DNA of 64,000 nucleotides from Labyrinthula sp. Ha (Eukaryota; Sar; Bigyra; Labyrinthulida; Labyrinthulaceae): assembly GCA_015227615.1 (NCBI GenBank), contig JAALGZ010000025.1, positions 186,001 to 250,000 on the forward strand, in the 5' to 3' direction. A program made the translations under genes and the position numbers. This document shows, in pieces, positions 1 through 10,433 of the stretch. The notes beneath the pieces are model-generated. The model searched no databases. It saw only the letters and a program-made list of their open reading frames with translations, and was not told where the DNA came from. Every line of letters starts with the position of its first letter. Positions within the stretch are counted from its first letter, which is position 1.

Positions 1-560
1 TGATTATCTCTTCATCGTTCCATGTTAGTATTACCAAGTCATCTGCAAAAGCAAAATATCTGAAGGTTTGGTTGTGCAATATGGTGCCTTGTAAGGTATT
101 GTTTTTATTCTCTTCATTATGGAGTCAAGAAAGAGAATAAAGATACTTGGGGATAAGATATCCACTTGTAGCACCCCTTTTTTATATTTACCAATCTGCT
201 TTTCTCACCGCTGTCTGAGATGAAACTTTTTATTTTATCATAGAGAGTGGTGATGAGTTTGATGAGCTTTTTTTGGTACTTGATGTTCTTCAAGAGCTAA
301 CCTCATGAACTTGTGCGAAATACTATCAAAACTTTCGCAAGATCTATGAATAGAATTCAAAGATATATCTTCCGGTTGAGAGTTTTCTTTATGATTGTAA
401 CAAGTGCTTCAATCTTTGTATTGTCGAGCGGTTGTTTCTGAAGCCCGCTTGATAGTCCGGGAGTTCAATTAGTATTGGGGTTAACCGATTGTTGATGATT
501 ATTGTGACAAGTTTGAACTGGGGGTTCAATAGTGAGATTGGTATATAGTTAGAGGGATAG
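1..560 (-). mobile_element. LINE (non-LTR retrotransposon) reverse transcriptase remnant
   Basis: Read on the minus strand, this stretch contains pieces of a non-LTR reverse transcriptase. A segment resembling the A-motif block (SFDSISHKFMR) lies near 300-350. A piece resembling QGDILSP followed by a short spacer lies near 120-180. The catalytic box appears as FADDLVILTW near 10-55. These parts are in the order expected for a LINE RT. They are in different frames with stops between them, so the element is dead, and it runs off the left edge of the window. The clade cannot be assigned. Confidence 0.72.
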
Positions 561-799
561 TTCTTGTTGCTTTTTTGCTTTTAAAGATAAACTACTGAAT
601 TTAATTCTTGTTATTTTGATGTTTGGCCAAATCATCCATTATTGTTAACTAATGTGTGTATTATTTAATTAGTATGTAAAACTTAATGACGTGTCATATT
701 TCTCACAGTAAACTTAGCCGTTTAGCAGTACAAAATATTCGTCTTCAGAACATAAAGAAACAAAATTGGAAGAGAAGTTAAAAAAGCAAAGAGAGAAAC
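561..799. other. Intergenic, 5' flank of the HAD gene
   Basis: AT-rich spacer between the LINE remnant and the HAD-like gene. The 30 bases before the start codon are purine-rich. I see no clear TATA box or other named element. Confidence 0.4.
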
Positions 800-1657
800 A
801 TGAAAAGAAAAATTGAAGGTGTTTATGAGTGTATCGGAGTGAAAACAACTGTTGAACCTCAGAAGAAGGTGAAGTTAGTAAGTATGTTGAAAGATCCAAG
901 AAGTTGCAACTTTCTCGAAAGCACAGAAGTAGAAAACTCTAAAAAGTTGGATTTTCTTCAGAAGAAAACTTCAAGAAAGGAAAAGTTTGAGCCTGATGAA
1001 TTGAAGACTTTGTTTATTTTTGATTATGATGATACTTTATTCCCAACAAAGGTGGTAACTTTCCTTACGAAACAACAGAAACTTATTTCTTGGAAAGATT
1101 TGCACATGAATGAAAACTTACAAGATTTCTTTGAAGTAACAGATTTACTTATAGTTGATATTTTAAATAAAACTCTTCATTTGAGTAACTTTGTAAAGGT
1201 TGTCAGTAATGGAACAATGAGTTGGATAAAAGGTACTTGTAAGAAGTTTCTTCCTGAAACATATTCACTTTTATTTAAACAAAATAAAATAGAAGTTATT
1301 TCTGCTCAAGATTTATATTCAAGTAAATTTCAAGATAGAAATATATGGAAGAAATTTTGTTTTCGAAATGTATTTGAAAGAAGTTTTGAAACTGAGTTAC
1401 AAAGATTTAGAAGAGGTGAATCAGCTTTATTCTTGAAGAATTTTATTTCAATAGGTGATGGAAATCCAGAGTTAAAAGCAGCTGAAAGTATTAAAAATAG
1501 TTTTCCTCATCTTTTTGTCAAGTCAGTTGTTTTAAGTGGAAAAAAGAGCTGTGAAGACTTTTATTATAGACTAGAAACTATTTTGGACCAACTTGATGAA
1601 TATGAAGCTGCTGAAGAAAACAAAATATTTTGTGTTCACTCTTCTTCTAACCAGTAG
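800..1657 (+). CDS. HAD-superfamily phosphatase-like protein
   Basis: Single-exon gene for 285 residues. The haloacid dehalogenase nucleophile motif DxDxT is present as FDYDDTLFP (Asp75, Asp77, Thr79). A motif-II-like VVSNGTMSW follows, and a motif-IV acidic loop reads ISIGDGNPELKAAE. These residues bind Mg2+ and form the aspartyl-phosphate in the family, so hydrolase activity is likely. The substrate cannot be told. The first 65 residues are basic and look disordered; the last 20 are acidic. It converges on TRMO with about 50 bp between stop codons. The start chosen is the first ATG and is preceded by a purine-rich leader. Proteins of this build occur in several protist groups. Function beyond 'HAD hydrolase' is not supported. 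Confidence 0.85.
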   Translation: MKRKIEGVYECIGVKTTVEPQKKVKLVSMLKDPRSCNFLESTEVENSKKLDFLQKKTSRKEKFEPDELKTLFIFDYDDTLFPTKVVTFLTKQQKLISWKDLHMNENLQDFFEVTDLLIVDILNKTLHLSNFVKVVSNGTMSWIKGTCKKFLPETYSLLFKQNKIEVISAQDLYSSKFQDRNIWKKFCFRNVFERSFETELQRFRRGESALFLKNFISIGDGNPELKAAESIKNSFPHLFVKSVVLSGKKSCEDFYYRLETILDQLDEYEAAEENKIFCVHSSSNQ

Positions 1658-1706
1658 CTTCTTCAAATAGTTTTAATCACATTATTGCTTTAAGTTTTTC
1701 AATTCA

Positions 1707-2783
1707 TCATGAATTCAGTGTCTCTTTCCATTTTCTAGGGGTGTGGAGAATGTTCGTAACAGTAAGGGTTCTGCTCCCTTCATCTCCTGGTTCAAAAAAA
1801 ATGTTGAAGTTATCGAAGAATACACCAAACTCTTTTCTTCCCTCTTTTTTGTAATCCCCTCGTCCGTGCAACACACTCCGTGGATCTAATCTTAAAATTT
1901 CTCTCAATCCTTGAAAGAAAGAATCGGTGTCTTTAAACCATTCCACTTTACCTTCAGTAACCCACTCTTGCATCTTATTGGTCAAACTCTCTTCTTCAGT
2001 AGAGGTTCTTCCAATCGCCACATCCACAAACACAAACTTCTGGTTGTTCAGCCATTCACTCGAGGAGATGCCATCTACATTGTGTATCTTATAATCCTCC
2101 AGAAATTTTTCAGTTGATTTTGGGTTATCTACATGAGGCAAATAAGGTTTAATATCCAACACAGGTGTTCCATGCAGAAGATCTACTCCGTTAAAATATA
2201 CAATTCCCTTATTTTCATCAACAGAACGAATCTTTACCAGACTCAGTGCTACTGGGTTCGGTCTATGTGGTGACCTGGTACTAAAAACTCCTGTCCGTTC
2301 TCCGCCCAGTTGAGGTGGCTTAATAAGAGCAGGAAATGTCTTTAGTCCATTTCGAGGAGATTTCTTCTCGACAAGCTTCGTCAATTTATGAACATTCGTG
2401 TTATTGTTGAAAACTGTTACCAACCAAAGATGTGAGTAAGACGACAAACCAACCAATCCTTGTCCATGAATCACTTTAATATTCAAAACCAACTTTCCAG
2501 GACATGATGGAGCTAACAAAGCTTGTCGTGGAATCCCAAATTTCTGTGGCAGGCACGTTGCGGCGTATCCAATAGGTTTAACTTCACCAAACTGCGGCCC
2601 TAGAACATTTGCTGCAAGTAAATGTTTCCTAAGAGATTTCTCTGCAGTAACGCGTCCTTTTACCTCTGAGGCAAGTCTTTCTTCCAACTTTTTAATTTTG
2701 TTAATTAATTCATTTTTGTTAAGTTTATTTAACGACTCAATTGTATCGGGCTTCGTTCTCGTACAATATTCCTCATCAACCAT
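1707..2783 (-). CDS. TRMO: tRNA (adenine(37)-N6)-methyltransferase, TrmO/TsaA type
   Basis: Single exon, 358 residues. The central region (about residues 70-245) is a TsaA/TrmO domain: a start resembling GYAATCLPQKFGIPRQ, then SCPGKLVLN, and the family signature ERTGVFSTRSPHRPNPVALS. A second hallmark is the GVDLLHGTPVLDIKPYLPH block. In this family the protein uses S-adenosylmethionine to N6-methylate t6A at position 37 of certain tRNAs. A conserved C-terminal extension contains LDPRSVLHGRGDYKKEG, as in full-length TrmO homologues. The first 60 residues look like a short coiled coil. It is convergent with the HAD gene and divergent from the small gene at 2928, with a shared 144-bp promoter region. 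Confidence 0.93.
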   Translation of the reverse strand: MVDEEYCTRTKPDTIESLNKLNKNELINKIKKLEERLASEVKGRVTAEKSLRKHLLAANVLGPQFGEVKPIGYAATCLPQKFGIPRQALLAPSCPGKLVLNIKVIHGQGLVGLSSYSHLWLVTVFNNNTNVHKLTKLVEKKSPRNGLKTFPALIKPPQLGGERTGVFSTRSPHRPNPVALSLVKIRSVDENKGIVYFNGVDLLHGTPVLDIKPYLPHVDNPKSTEKFLEDYKIHNVDGISSSEWLNNQKFVFVDVAIGRTSTEEESLTNKMQEWVTEGKVEWFKDTDSFFQGLREILRLDPRSVLHGRGDYKKEGRKEFGVFFDNFNIFFEPGDEGSRTLTVTNILHTPRKWKETLNS

Positions 2784-2927
2784 TCTTTCACAACATCCCG
2801 ATTTGATTGGTTTATCAGTCCAACCAAATTTTAGTATTGAAACATTGTGATTGGCAGAATATCAAAAATTCAACCAATCAAAAGTAGTCGACTAGAGTGT
2901 AGAAAAAAGAAACAAGAAAAAACAAGA
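2784..2927. promoter_or_regulatory. Divergent promoter with three CCAAT/ATTGG boxes
   Basis: Short spacer between the TRMO start and the small-protein start. ATTGG or CCAAT boxes occur near 2806-2810, 2851-2855 and 2875-2879, in both orientations. These match the core of NF-Y sites. Similar boxes occur upstream of other units in the window (for example near 31753 and 28370). A role in bidirectional transcription is inference. Confidence 0.5.
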
Positions 2928-3230
2928 ATGTCATTGATGCAAAGATACCAAGCGTTAGATACCACATCCCGCTACATGGTCAACGGAATTGGAGCATATG
3001 CTGTCATTTCATACATGTATGGTCTTGCACACAGAATGAGAAAACCAGCTGAAAAGCCGGCTGCACCAGAGCCTGCGCAACCAAAACCAGCAGAAAAACT
3101 TCCTGTTGCCGCAGCTGCTGCTCCCGTTGCTGTTCAAACTCCTGCTGCTGCTTTCACCATTGAGGATGTTATGAAAGAGTTACAAGCCGTGAAAACAAGC
3201 GTTGTTAATATTGAGAAAAAACTTTCTTAA
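2928..3230 (+). CDS. Small Ala/Pro-rich protein with one hydrophobic segment
   Basis: One hundred residues starting MSLMQRYQALDT. An in-frame GTG lies further up, but this ATG is the first real start. Residues 15-35 (RYMVNGIGAYAVISYMYGLA) are moderately hydrophobic and could be one membrane helix. A Pro/Ala/Lys-rich linker covers about 38-75. The last 25 residues (IEDVMKELQAVKTSVVNIEKK) look like a short coiled coil. The base composition of the linker is much more GC-rich than the surroundings, which supports real coding. A tail-tethered mitochondrial or organelle membrane subunit would fit, but I do not recognise the family. It converges on NOP53 with about 15 bp between stops. Confidence 0.7.
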   Translation: MSLMQRYQALDTTSRYMVNGIGAYAVISYMYGLAHRMRKPAEKPAAPEPAQPKPAEKLPVAAAAAPVAVQTPAAAFTIEDVMKELQAVKTSVVNIEKKLS

Positions 3231-3245
3231 ATGTTAACAACCTGC

Positions 3246-4694
3246 TCAGAACATCTTTGGTCGTATGAATACAGCTTTCTTTGAACGAGATCCTTTTTCT
3301 GTTGGCGCCTTGATCAAATGATTCTTATCTGTGAAATTTTCTCCAACAGCTATAACTTTTACCTTGCTAAAAAATAAGGTGCTCAGAAAAAAAATAGTTT
3401 CATTATATTTCAAGCGAAAGATGGTAAATAAAGAAAATCGTCATTGCAAAAGAATATACCTTTTGGTTTGTTTTCTTACTCCAGTTGCAAGAATATTTTT
3501 TTCTCGAAGACCAAACCATTGATCTTTCCAAAGTCCACCATGAGGAATTATTGTCCTTAATTTTCCATCACGTAAATCAGAAGGTAAAACAACAGGAATA
3601 TTTCTTTCTTCTTCTTTCTCAATTCCATTTTCTTCATACACTATAACATCTTCCCTTCGGTTCTTTTCAGTCTGCTGAATAAGTTTTTGCTTCTCTTCTT
3701 TTTGCAGCTCTTTTTCCTTGGCAAGTTTAGCAAATTCTTTATCTATTTTCTTCCCTTTAGAAAGCGACATCGCACTAGCAAGTTGTTTTTTTTGCTTCTT
3801 TTGCTTTTGCTGCTCTAGCTCTTTCAACTTTTGAATCTTTCTTTTCCTTCTTTGTTTTCTAGTAACAGGTCTTGATGGATCCTTTTGAAAAACTTCTTCT
3901 TCCTCATCCTCTTCTTTCTCACTTTCTTCATCGTCAATGAACAGCTTAGTGGGTTCAGGAACCTTTTGCCTTTGAATAATATCATATAAAGCCTTATTTT
4001 CTTTTTTTTCTATTGCATTTGGCTGCTCTAACTCAACAACTTTCTCCATCCCTTGAATAATGTCTTCCTTCATCGGGTTTACAGAAGCACCTGGATGAGG
4101 AATTTTTCCTTTTTTTACGGAAACAAGAGAAAGTTTTTTCTCATGCTTCAAAGTTCTCGGCATTCTAGGACATACTTTATTCTTCTGCGAATGAATTTTT
4201 AAGGATTTAGAATCCACTTGAGAATCAGAAGCCCATAAGTCATATATCTTTGCTTTTGGAGTTTGCTTTTTTTCTTCTTCTCCTTCTAATTTTGAAATCA
4301 CAAGTTTCTTAATTGGTTCGAGATTCCTTTCAGTGACTTTGTTGGATAAGAGTTGATACTTGTCGAGGAGTTTCTTGGTTACTAACTTCTCGTTATCGCC
4401 TTCCAATGGTTTAAATTTCTTGCTTCGGGACTCTGAAAGTTTGATTTGGGATATTTTAGCTCTTTCTCTTTTCAATTGCAGCTTCTTTTCATGCTTTTGT
4501 ATAATTTGCTCTCGTTCAGAAAGAACTCTTGTTGATGTTTCAGTCACAAAGAGAGCATCAGAAGGGAGAGATTTGAGCTTAGCTGCCTCTGATGTTAGGG
4601 TGACTCGAAGATCATTATCTAAACTTTTGAACTTGGATTTTGAACCACGTTTTCGTCTACCTGATTTACTCTTTCTTGAAGTTTTTCTTGGCAT
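3246..4694 (-). CDS. NOP53: Ribosome biogenesis factor NOP53 (GLTSCR2 family), two exons
   Basis: Exon 1 is complement 3460-4694 and exon 2 is complement 3246-3366. The intron of 93 nt (3367-3459, GT-AG) is the longest found here. The spliced length is 451 residues. NOP53 hallmarks are a basic N-terminus (MPRKTSRKSKSGRRKR), DALFVTET, IYDLW, HPGASVNP, acidic and lysine-rich stretches, and a C-terminal LPSDLR...GGLWKDQW block. Splicing yields TKSKVKVI, matching the family's KYKVKLVEK end. The family acts in 60S subunit assembly and recruits the exosome-associated helicase Mtr4. An in-frame ATG exists 38 codons upstream (to 4808). I prefer 4694 because the family begins near there and because the segmental duplication starts just outside this codon. 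Confidence 0.88.
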
Positions 4695-6928
4695 CTTGTT
4701 TTGGTTTTGTGGTTGTTGGCAAAAACGAAATAACTTAGACTTGTGGTAATGCCATATTGTGTTTATTACTTCAGCAATATTTTTCATTTTGGGCAAAGAA
4801 ATTGTCAAATACTTCAGAGTAAATCCAGTACTTCATATAGTTTTCAGAAGTTTTAATTATAACTAGCTCTAGTTCACCGGTGCTGTTGATGACCAACTTG
4901 TAGATTAGAGTTCTGTAGAGTTTAAGTGTAAGTTTTTAGTATATTCCTTTAAAAATAGTATTAAAGTAAATATAAGTCTTGACTCTAAAGTGTTATTCTA
5001 CTCTTAGAGTCAAGTGTCTTAAGAAGTGGTAAATACTTCAAAAAATTGGGAATAAACGTTTAGTTTAATAAAATAAAGGTATTGGTAAAATCTAATATTT
5101 TCGCTTTGAAATATAGATCCTTCGATAGATTAATAAAAGTTTTAGCTATTTCTTAATAGCTTTTCGATAAGTAAAATGTGTTGGGAGTAGTTTCTAAAAT
5201 TAAATGTAATAGGTATACAGTTTTTAAATTTTTAAGAATCTCCAAAAATATAGTAATGTAATATTGTGATAAGTAAGTATTCTAAAATAATATATAAGTA
5301 TAAAAGTATAAAATATAAAATATTGTATCAACTAAGAAAAACTCTCTGTTGACTATAGGTAAATAATTCTTCTGCTAAAGTACTCTAATATACTTTATCT
5401 CAGACTAAGAACACGTCAGAGTTATATAATTAAATAAACTTTTTCATCAGCTCATAGAATTTATTCGCGCCTTTTCTTTTGTTAACACCATCTAAGGTGT
5501 TTTCTCGGTGAAATTTCTTGAATGTAATCACTACACTGAGCCAAGTATGGTGTTCATACAGAGTTTAACATGTGTAAGACTGGTCATTTCTAAAACCTCT
5601 CTATTAGATGAGGGCAATGTTATCTATGTTTGTTTTCCAATTTGGTGGTGCATAAAACTATGGGTGGTTAGCTCCTGGTTTTATTCACCAAAAATCCTGG
5701 AAGCTTCCTCGTTTAAGTTGCAGACGATGCCAGCCAACGGGAACAGAAACGCTTGTAGCAAATTGTAGTTGAAGAGTTTTAATAATTAGAATAAGTTGCT
5801 TTTCATGATTTCTCTTTTTTTTCTGTACTAAAGTTTTTTGACCCAAAGGTGTATGAAAAAAATCCTTATTTCGCTAAACTAAGAACTGAGAATCTAGTGT
5901 GCTTTCAGATTTTCTATATTTCGGGAAAACGACAACCAATGAAGAAAAAAGAGAAATACATTTCATAAGATAAAGATAATTGGACTATAAAAATTAATTT
6001 GTGCTATATTCTTCAGTATCAACTGAAAAAGTGGTGCAAAATCTCTGTATAAAATATGCCAACCGTTGCATGAGTTAGAGCTTCTGTACATCAGTTATAT
6101 TATTTAAGTGAAGTTCCCTAGGATTAACAAGAGATAAATTTTGTCGTCGCAAGTTAAAGAACCGTGCTTTTAGCTGAGAAATGTTTCAAAATGTCTTGAA
6201 AAACAAGAAGACGAAGTACTGCACTGATGCAGATCTGCCCGTAACTAGGAAAAGAATGTACATACTTAAGAGAAAAATCCGAAAAACCAAATAAGTTCTG
6301 AGAGTTACAGTAAAATCAATTTTTTAGCCATTCTAGAGAATTTCATTATTTCGAAATTTAAGAATTCACATACAGGACGTTTACATAAGAAATTGGAAGA
6401 ACATAGATGCTCAGGCGCAATATATGGATCGAAACCGAACAGACGAAGCAAAACAATAACGTCAAACATGGTGCGAAAATTCAGTATTATACTTGGCTTA
6501 AGCACATCTAGCATTGTCTTCATGTAGCTAAACAAACTTACGTCAATGGTGTTGGGACATAATAATGACTGTACCGTCTTGTGATCTTCAGGAAGAAGAC
6601 TTTCTGGGAGTATTAAATGTCACCACACACTCTAGAATGAATATCACGATTAGCAAGTAGAGTTCAGAATTCATTATTTATTCAGATTAGAGTCCTATAG
6701 ATCTTGATTCACAACAAGGAACTTGGGACTTTAGTTCATGTTAATTGATTCTCTTTCAATTCAGATTAATAATTATTGTCATTAATAACTCAAGAAAAAT
6801 GCATCAATTACTAGTGATTATCAATAAAAATAGACGTAAGATGTACTAATTCAACAAATCTTACTCTTGCAAACAAAGTTTGAGTCGAAATATAAAACTT
6901 TCTGGATGGTGCTTCTGCAGAATTTTTG

Positions 6929-7315
6929 TTAGCGTAAGTAAACATATTTTGCCTCACGAAATTTGGCCTTAGTTCTACTTGTGCAGCTATACAATTCGGA
7001 AAACAGCTCGCACAGAGCTTTGCAATTGCGTATTTTAGCCTTTCTGTAACAAAATTTATCCCGAGTTATTTTTTTCTTAACACAAGCATGCAGCTTCATA
7101 CTAGCAGGAGGCGATTCATTTTTCTTTAGCATTATTATTTTCAGACTCAAATATGGACAAAATATTGAAAATTGAATAAGCCTTAATACAGGAAATGCTA
7201 ATATAACGTGACAGATAGAAACGAAACATGCTGGAAGATATTTATAGGTAACTTTGGATAAATTTAGTAGAGGTGAAGACTGGGAAACGGGTAGAGGGTA
7301 TCGTAACGAAACTTC
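6929..7315 (-). CDS. Putative short gene or 3' exon, conserved in the duplicate
   Basis: An open frame of about 128 codons without an ATG, so it would be a 3' exon or a decayed gene. Its last 70 codons match the frame at complement 32600-32974: both share CYRKAKIRN, then RTKxKFRxAKYxYL, and end on the same stop codon followed by CAAAAATT. The only length change between copies in this stretch is one whole codon. A hydrophobic stretch (VILAFPVLRLIQFSIFCPYL) precedes the basic tail. No family recognised. Frame conservation argues for coding, but the copy is not certain to be expressed. Confidence 0.3.
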   Translation of the reverse strand, partial: EVSLRYPLPVSQSSPLLNLSKVTYKYLPACFVSICHVILAFPVLRLIQFSIFCPYLSLKIIMLKKNESPPASMKLHACVKKKITRDKFCYRKAKIRNCKALCELFSELYSCTSRTKAKFREAKYVYLR

Positions 7316-7909
7316 TGTGAACAGATATTATAACAATGATAAATAGGCTGAAAGATGTAAACTCAAAAGAGGACCCATCACAAACATCCTGGTTCTAAAA
7401 ATGTCGTGCGTGAAGCTCTTCACGAAAGCTGTGATGTATGATACCTGAGATATGTCCTACAATTCGAAGACAATTATACATTTCTATTAGAAATTAAAGT
7501 TCCAATAAAAATACTGTTAAGTTCCAATTCTATTTTTGGCACAGTGTTGCATTACTGCAACTTCAATTAGACAAACAAAGTCAGAAATCAATCGTAAAAT
7601 ATATCATCTAAAGCCACTCAAACACTTCCTTTGATAGTTACATACTATTATATTTCAGTATGACATTACTGTAAATACCGCCTAACAATTAACCTATCAA
7701 TCAAAGACACAAATTTACAAATTATTCATTGACTCGTATCTCAACAAATACTGCGAGTTAGAAAACAATATTTATATCAATTTAAAGCTCTAAACTTGAA
7801 TTTTAAGCTTCTGTACTTTTCTCACTACATACCAACACTTTTGTTAATTATATGCCTATTCTTTTCTCTCACTAAGCCCCAACAATCAAACAGCAATTTG
7901 ACAATAGAA

Positions 7910-10433
7910 ATGAAAGCACAGCATTCAAAATTCAATGGTTTATTTTTTCTATTCTAGTTCATAGGTCTTATGATAAGAATTTTTATCCAATTGAAGGTGA
8001 ATTGTTTAGAAAAAGAAGCAGAAGAGTTTGGTAATGAAGTTAACGAGGACGAAAATAACGAATATTTGTGGTATTCATATATCTTGTTTTATTCTTTAGT
8101 TTTTACTTCTGCCCTTTAGATTTTATTGGAAAAAACCTTTCTATTTGGTTTGAAAAGTTTCCAAAGGTTAAAATACTTCAGTTTTTTCTTGTTTTGTTAT
8201 TATTTTAGGTTTTTCTGTTGTCATTTAAACACCTTAAATTTTATTGGAATGAAAAAAATAAAACAAAGATTAAATATTCAGTCACTAAAGTATATTTTTT
8301 GTTGTTTTTATGTTTTAGTTTTCGTTATTGCAATATTCCAAAAGATAATTCTCTTTCTCAGTTTTTAAAAGGACAAAAAATAAAGTCAATAAAGTAAAGT
8401 TTTTATTTATATTGATAATAGTCTCAAGAAAAATAATATGAAAGAAAAAACACTTGTTCAAATATTGAAGGAAGTTTCAAGAATGAATAATTTGATAAAT
8501 ATTTTGTATTTTCTTTTCTTTTCTTTACTTCTAGTATTCAAGAAGGTAACTTGAGGATTGATAACCCAGAAATTACCAATTTAACAAAAAGCTGCTTGGA
8601 AAATTTACCTTCTTTGCTGAATTTTATGTTTATTTTGTTTTCTTCTGAGTTTTAGTTTGCGAGTTGGTGAAATAAATATTGAAGAAAACAAAGATGAAGT
8701 TCAAAATTCACTTGATAATCATTCTTCTCTTATGTTATTTGAACTTGGAGAGAATACATTCAATATAAAAAATTTAAAAGAAAGACTTAAACATTATGTT
8801 TCAGCAAAACTAAGGGATGAATACAATAGACTAACTCTTTTAAATGAATGTCAAGCTCTTTTTATGGGTGATGGAAGAGTTGGAAAAACTTCTACCATAA
8901 GAAGTTTATTTGATAAAAGTTTTTTACTCGAAAATAATTTAACCTTAGTTTTGAATGATATTGATATATTTTCAATAAACCCAAATAATTATAACTGGAA
9001 TTCAATATCTAAATATGAATTAAGTGTTCAAAGAGTAAAAAATAGTCTTCCTTGTGTTGTTTATGTTGATTTTGATCCTAATCAAGAAGTTGAAACAAAA
9101 TATAAGCTTGATTTTGAAAAAGAACTTCTTTCAAGAACAGTTTATGATGAAACGTTTATTGAAGATATGAAAACAAATAGTTATGGTTTTGGTACAAATG
9201 ATGTTTATTTTCGTGTTTATGATTTTGGTGGACAAGAAATATTTTCTTCTGTTCATCATATTTTTATGAACACAAATTCTCTTTATTTTCTAGTTTTTAA
9301 TATGACAAAAATATCTCAAAATGATTTATTTAGATTAAAATTTTGGTGTGAAAGTATTTTAAAAAATACAGGAAAAGCACCAGTTATTTTCATTGGTACT
9401 TATTTAAAAAGATATAAAAGAAAGAATATTAAAGATTCTAATCTAGAAATAATACAAAATAAATTTCAAGAGTTTGTCAAAAGTCTTTCTTCTGAATTAA
9501 ATATATTGAAAAATGATTTGAATACTTTTTTTCCTATCGAAAACTCTAAACAGGGTTCTCAAGAGTTAAAGGATATAAAAGATAAAATAAAAAGTCTCGT
9601 TTCTGGAGCAGCTGGAATAAATAAGGAAACTTTCTTAACTTTGGTATGGGAACAGCACACATTCTTTTCCTTGATAATTGTCGAGAACAAACAAATATTA
9701 TGACTTTGAAAGAATTTGAAGATAAATCATATTCTTGTGGTTTTGAAGATTGGGAAGTTGAACAGATGCTTGAAATATATTCAAAAGCTGGTTTAATTTG
9801 TTATTTTCCTTATTTAGATTTGGAAGCAGATGAAAACTTTATATTTTTTGCACCTTCTTATCTTGCTCAAGCTTTAGGAAAGTTTATCAGAGATCCAAAT
9901 TTTCATGAACTTGCATTTAGAATTCCAAGTGATATTTCTCGTCTTTATAGAAATTATGTTGATTCAGGAAAAATTAGTATTGAAATCTTTAATGTTCTTT
10001 TGAAAGAATATTCTGACAAAGAAAAGAAATATATTTTAAGTTTGGCTTTGAATAGTTTGGTTTTAATACCTGTAGAAAAAGAAAATGATGTTTTTATTCT
10101 TCCTGAATTACTTCCTGAACTAAAGAGAGCAAAGATAAAACCTTCTTTTAAGAGTGATATTAAAATAGGTTTCAAAAGTCTTGTTCGTTTGGCTGTTTTT
10201 GTAAGAGTTGTCTTTTTATTTCAAAAGGATGAAGATATTCTTGAATCACTTTTATTCAAAGGGTTTGCAAGAAATATTTTCAAGAATAAAAGAATAGTTG
10301 ATATTTTTTAAACACTGAAACTGAACTTAGTTTTAATCTTGTTCAAGGTAATACTTTAGAATGGTTAAACGAAAATGTTGGGTGGATTTCTGAAGGGATA
10401 CGAGAAATCAAAGAAAAAGAAGTAGTTTTGTAG
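7910..10433 (+). CDS. LRR-ROCO (ROC-COR GTPase) gene, eight exons, frame broken twice
   Basis: Exons: 7910-7937, 7965-8070, 8100-8180, 8209-8289, 8319-8393, 8422-8505, 8535-8627, 8656-10433. Introns are 27-29 nt. Exons 2-7 give LRRs (phrases such as LNFRYCNIP, INLKKNNM). Exon 8 gives a ROC GTPase with P-loop GDGRVGKTS (about residue 254), switch DFGGQE (about 372) and IGTYLKRYK where the base-specificity motif belongs, then a COR domain (SYLAQALGKFIRD, EYSDKEKKYILSLALNSLVL). No kinase domain. Total would be 775 residues. Against copy B, exon 8 lacks one base near 9635 and one in a T-run near 10306. Restoring length gives an exact multiple of three, so these may be recent mutations or homopolymer sequencing errors. 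The family acts as dimeric GTP-regulated switches; LRR-ROCO genes are proposed receptors in brown algae. Confidence 0.85.

Noticed and set aside
3331-3522. Plus-strand open frame over the NOP53 3' end
   Set aside because: It overlaps the NOP53 intron and second exon; the family match supports the minus strand.
5508-5768. Plus-strand open frame of 86 codons in duplication copy A
   Set aside because: The partner in copy B keeps similarity for about 45 codons but then has stops, with no recognisable domain. Not enough to call a gene.
8126-8368. An 80-codon open frame of hydrophobic residues, repeated at 33961-34203
   Set aside because: It reads straight through LRR exons and their T-rich introns. 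The hydrophobic runs are intron sequence, and the true frame is the LRR one.
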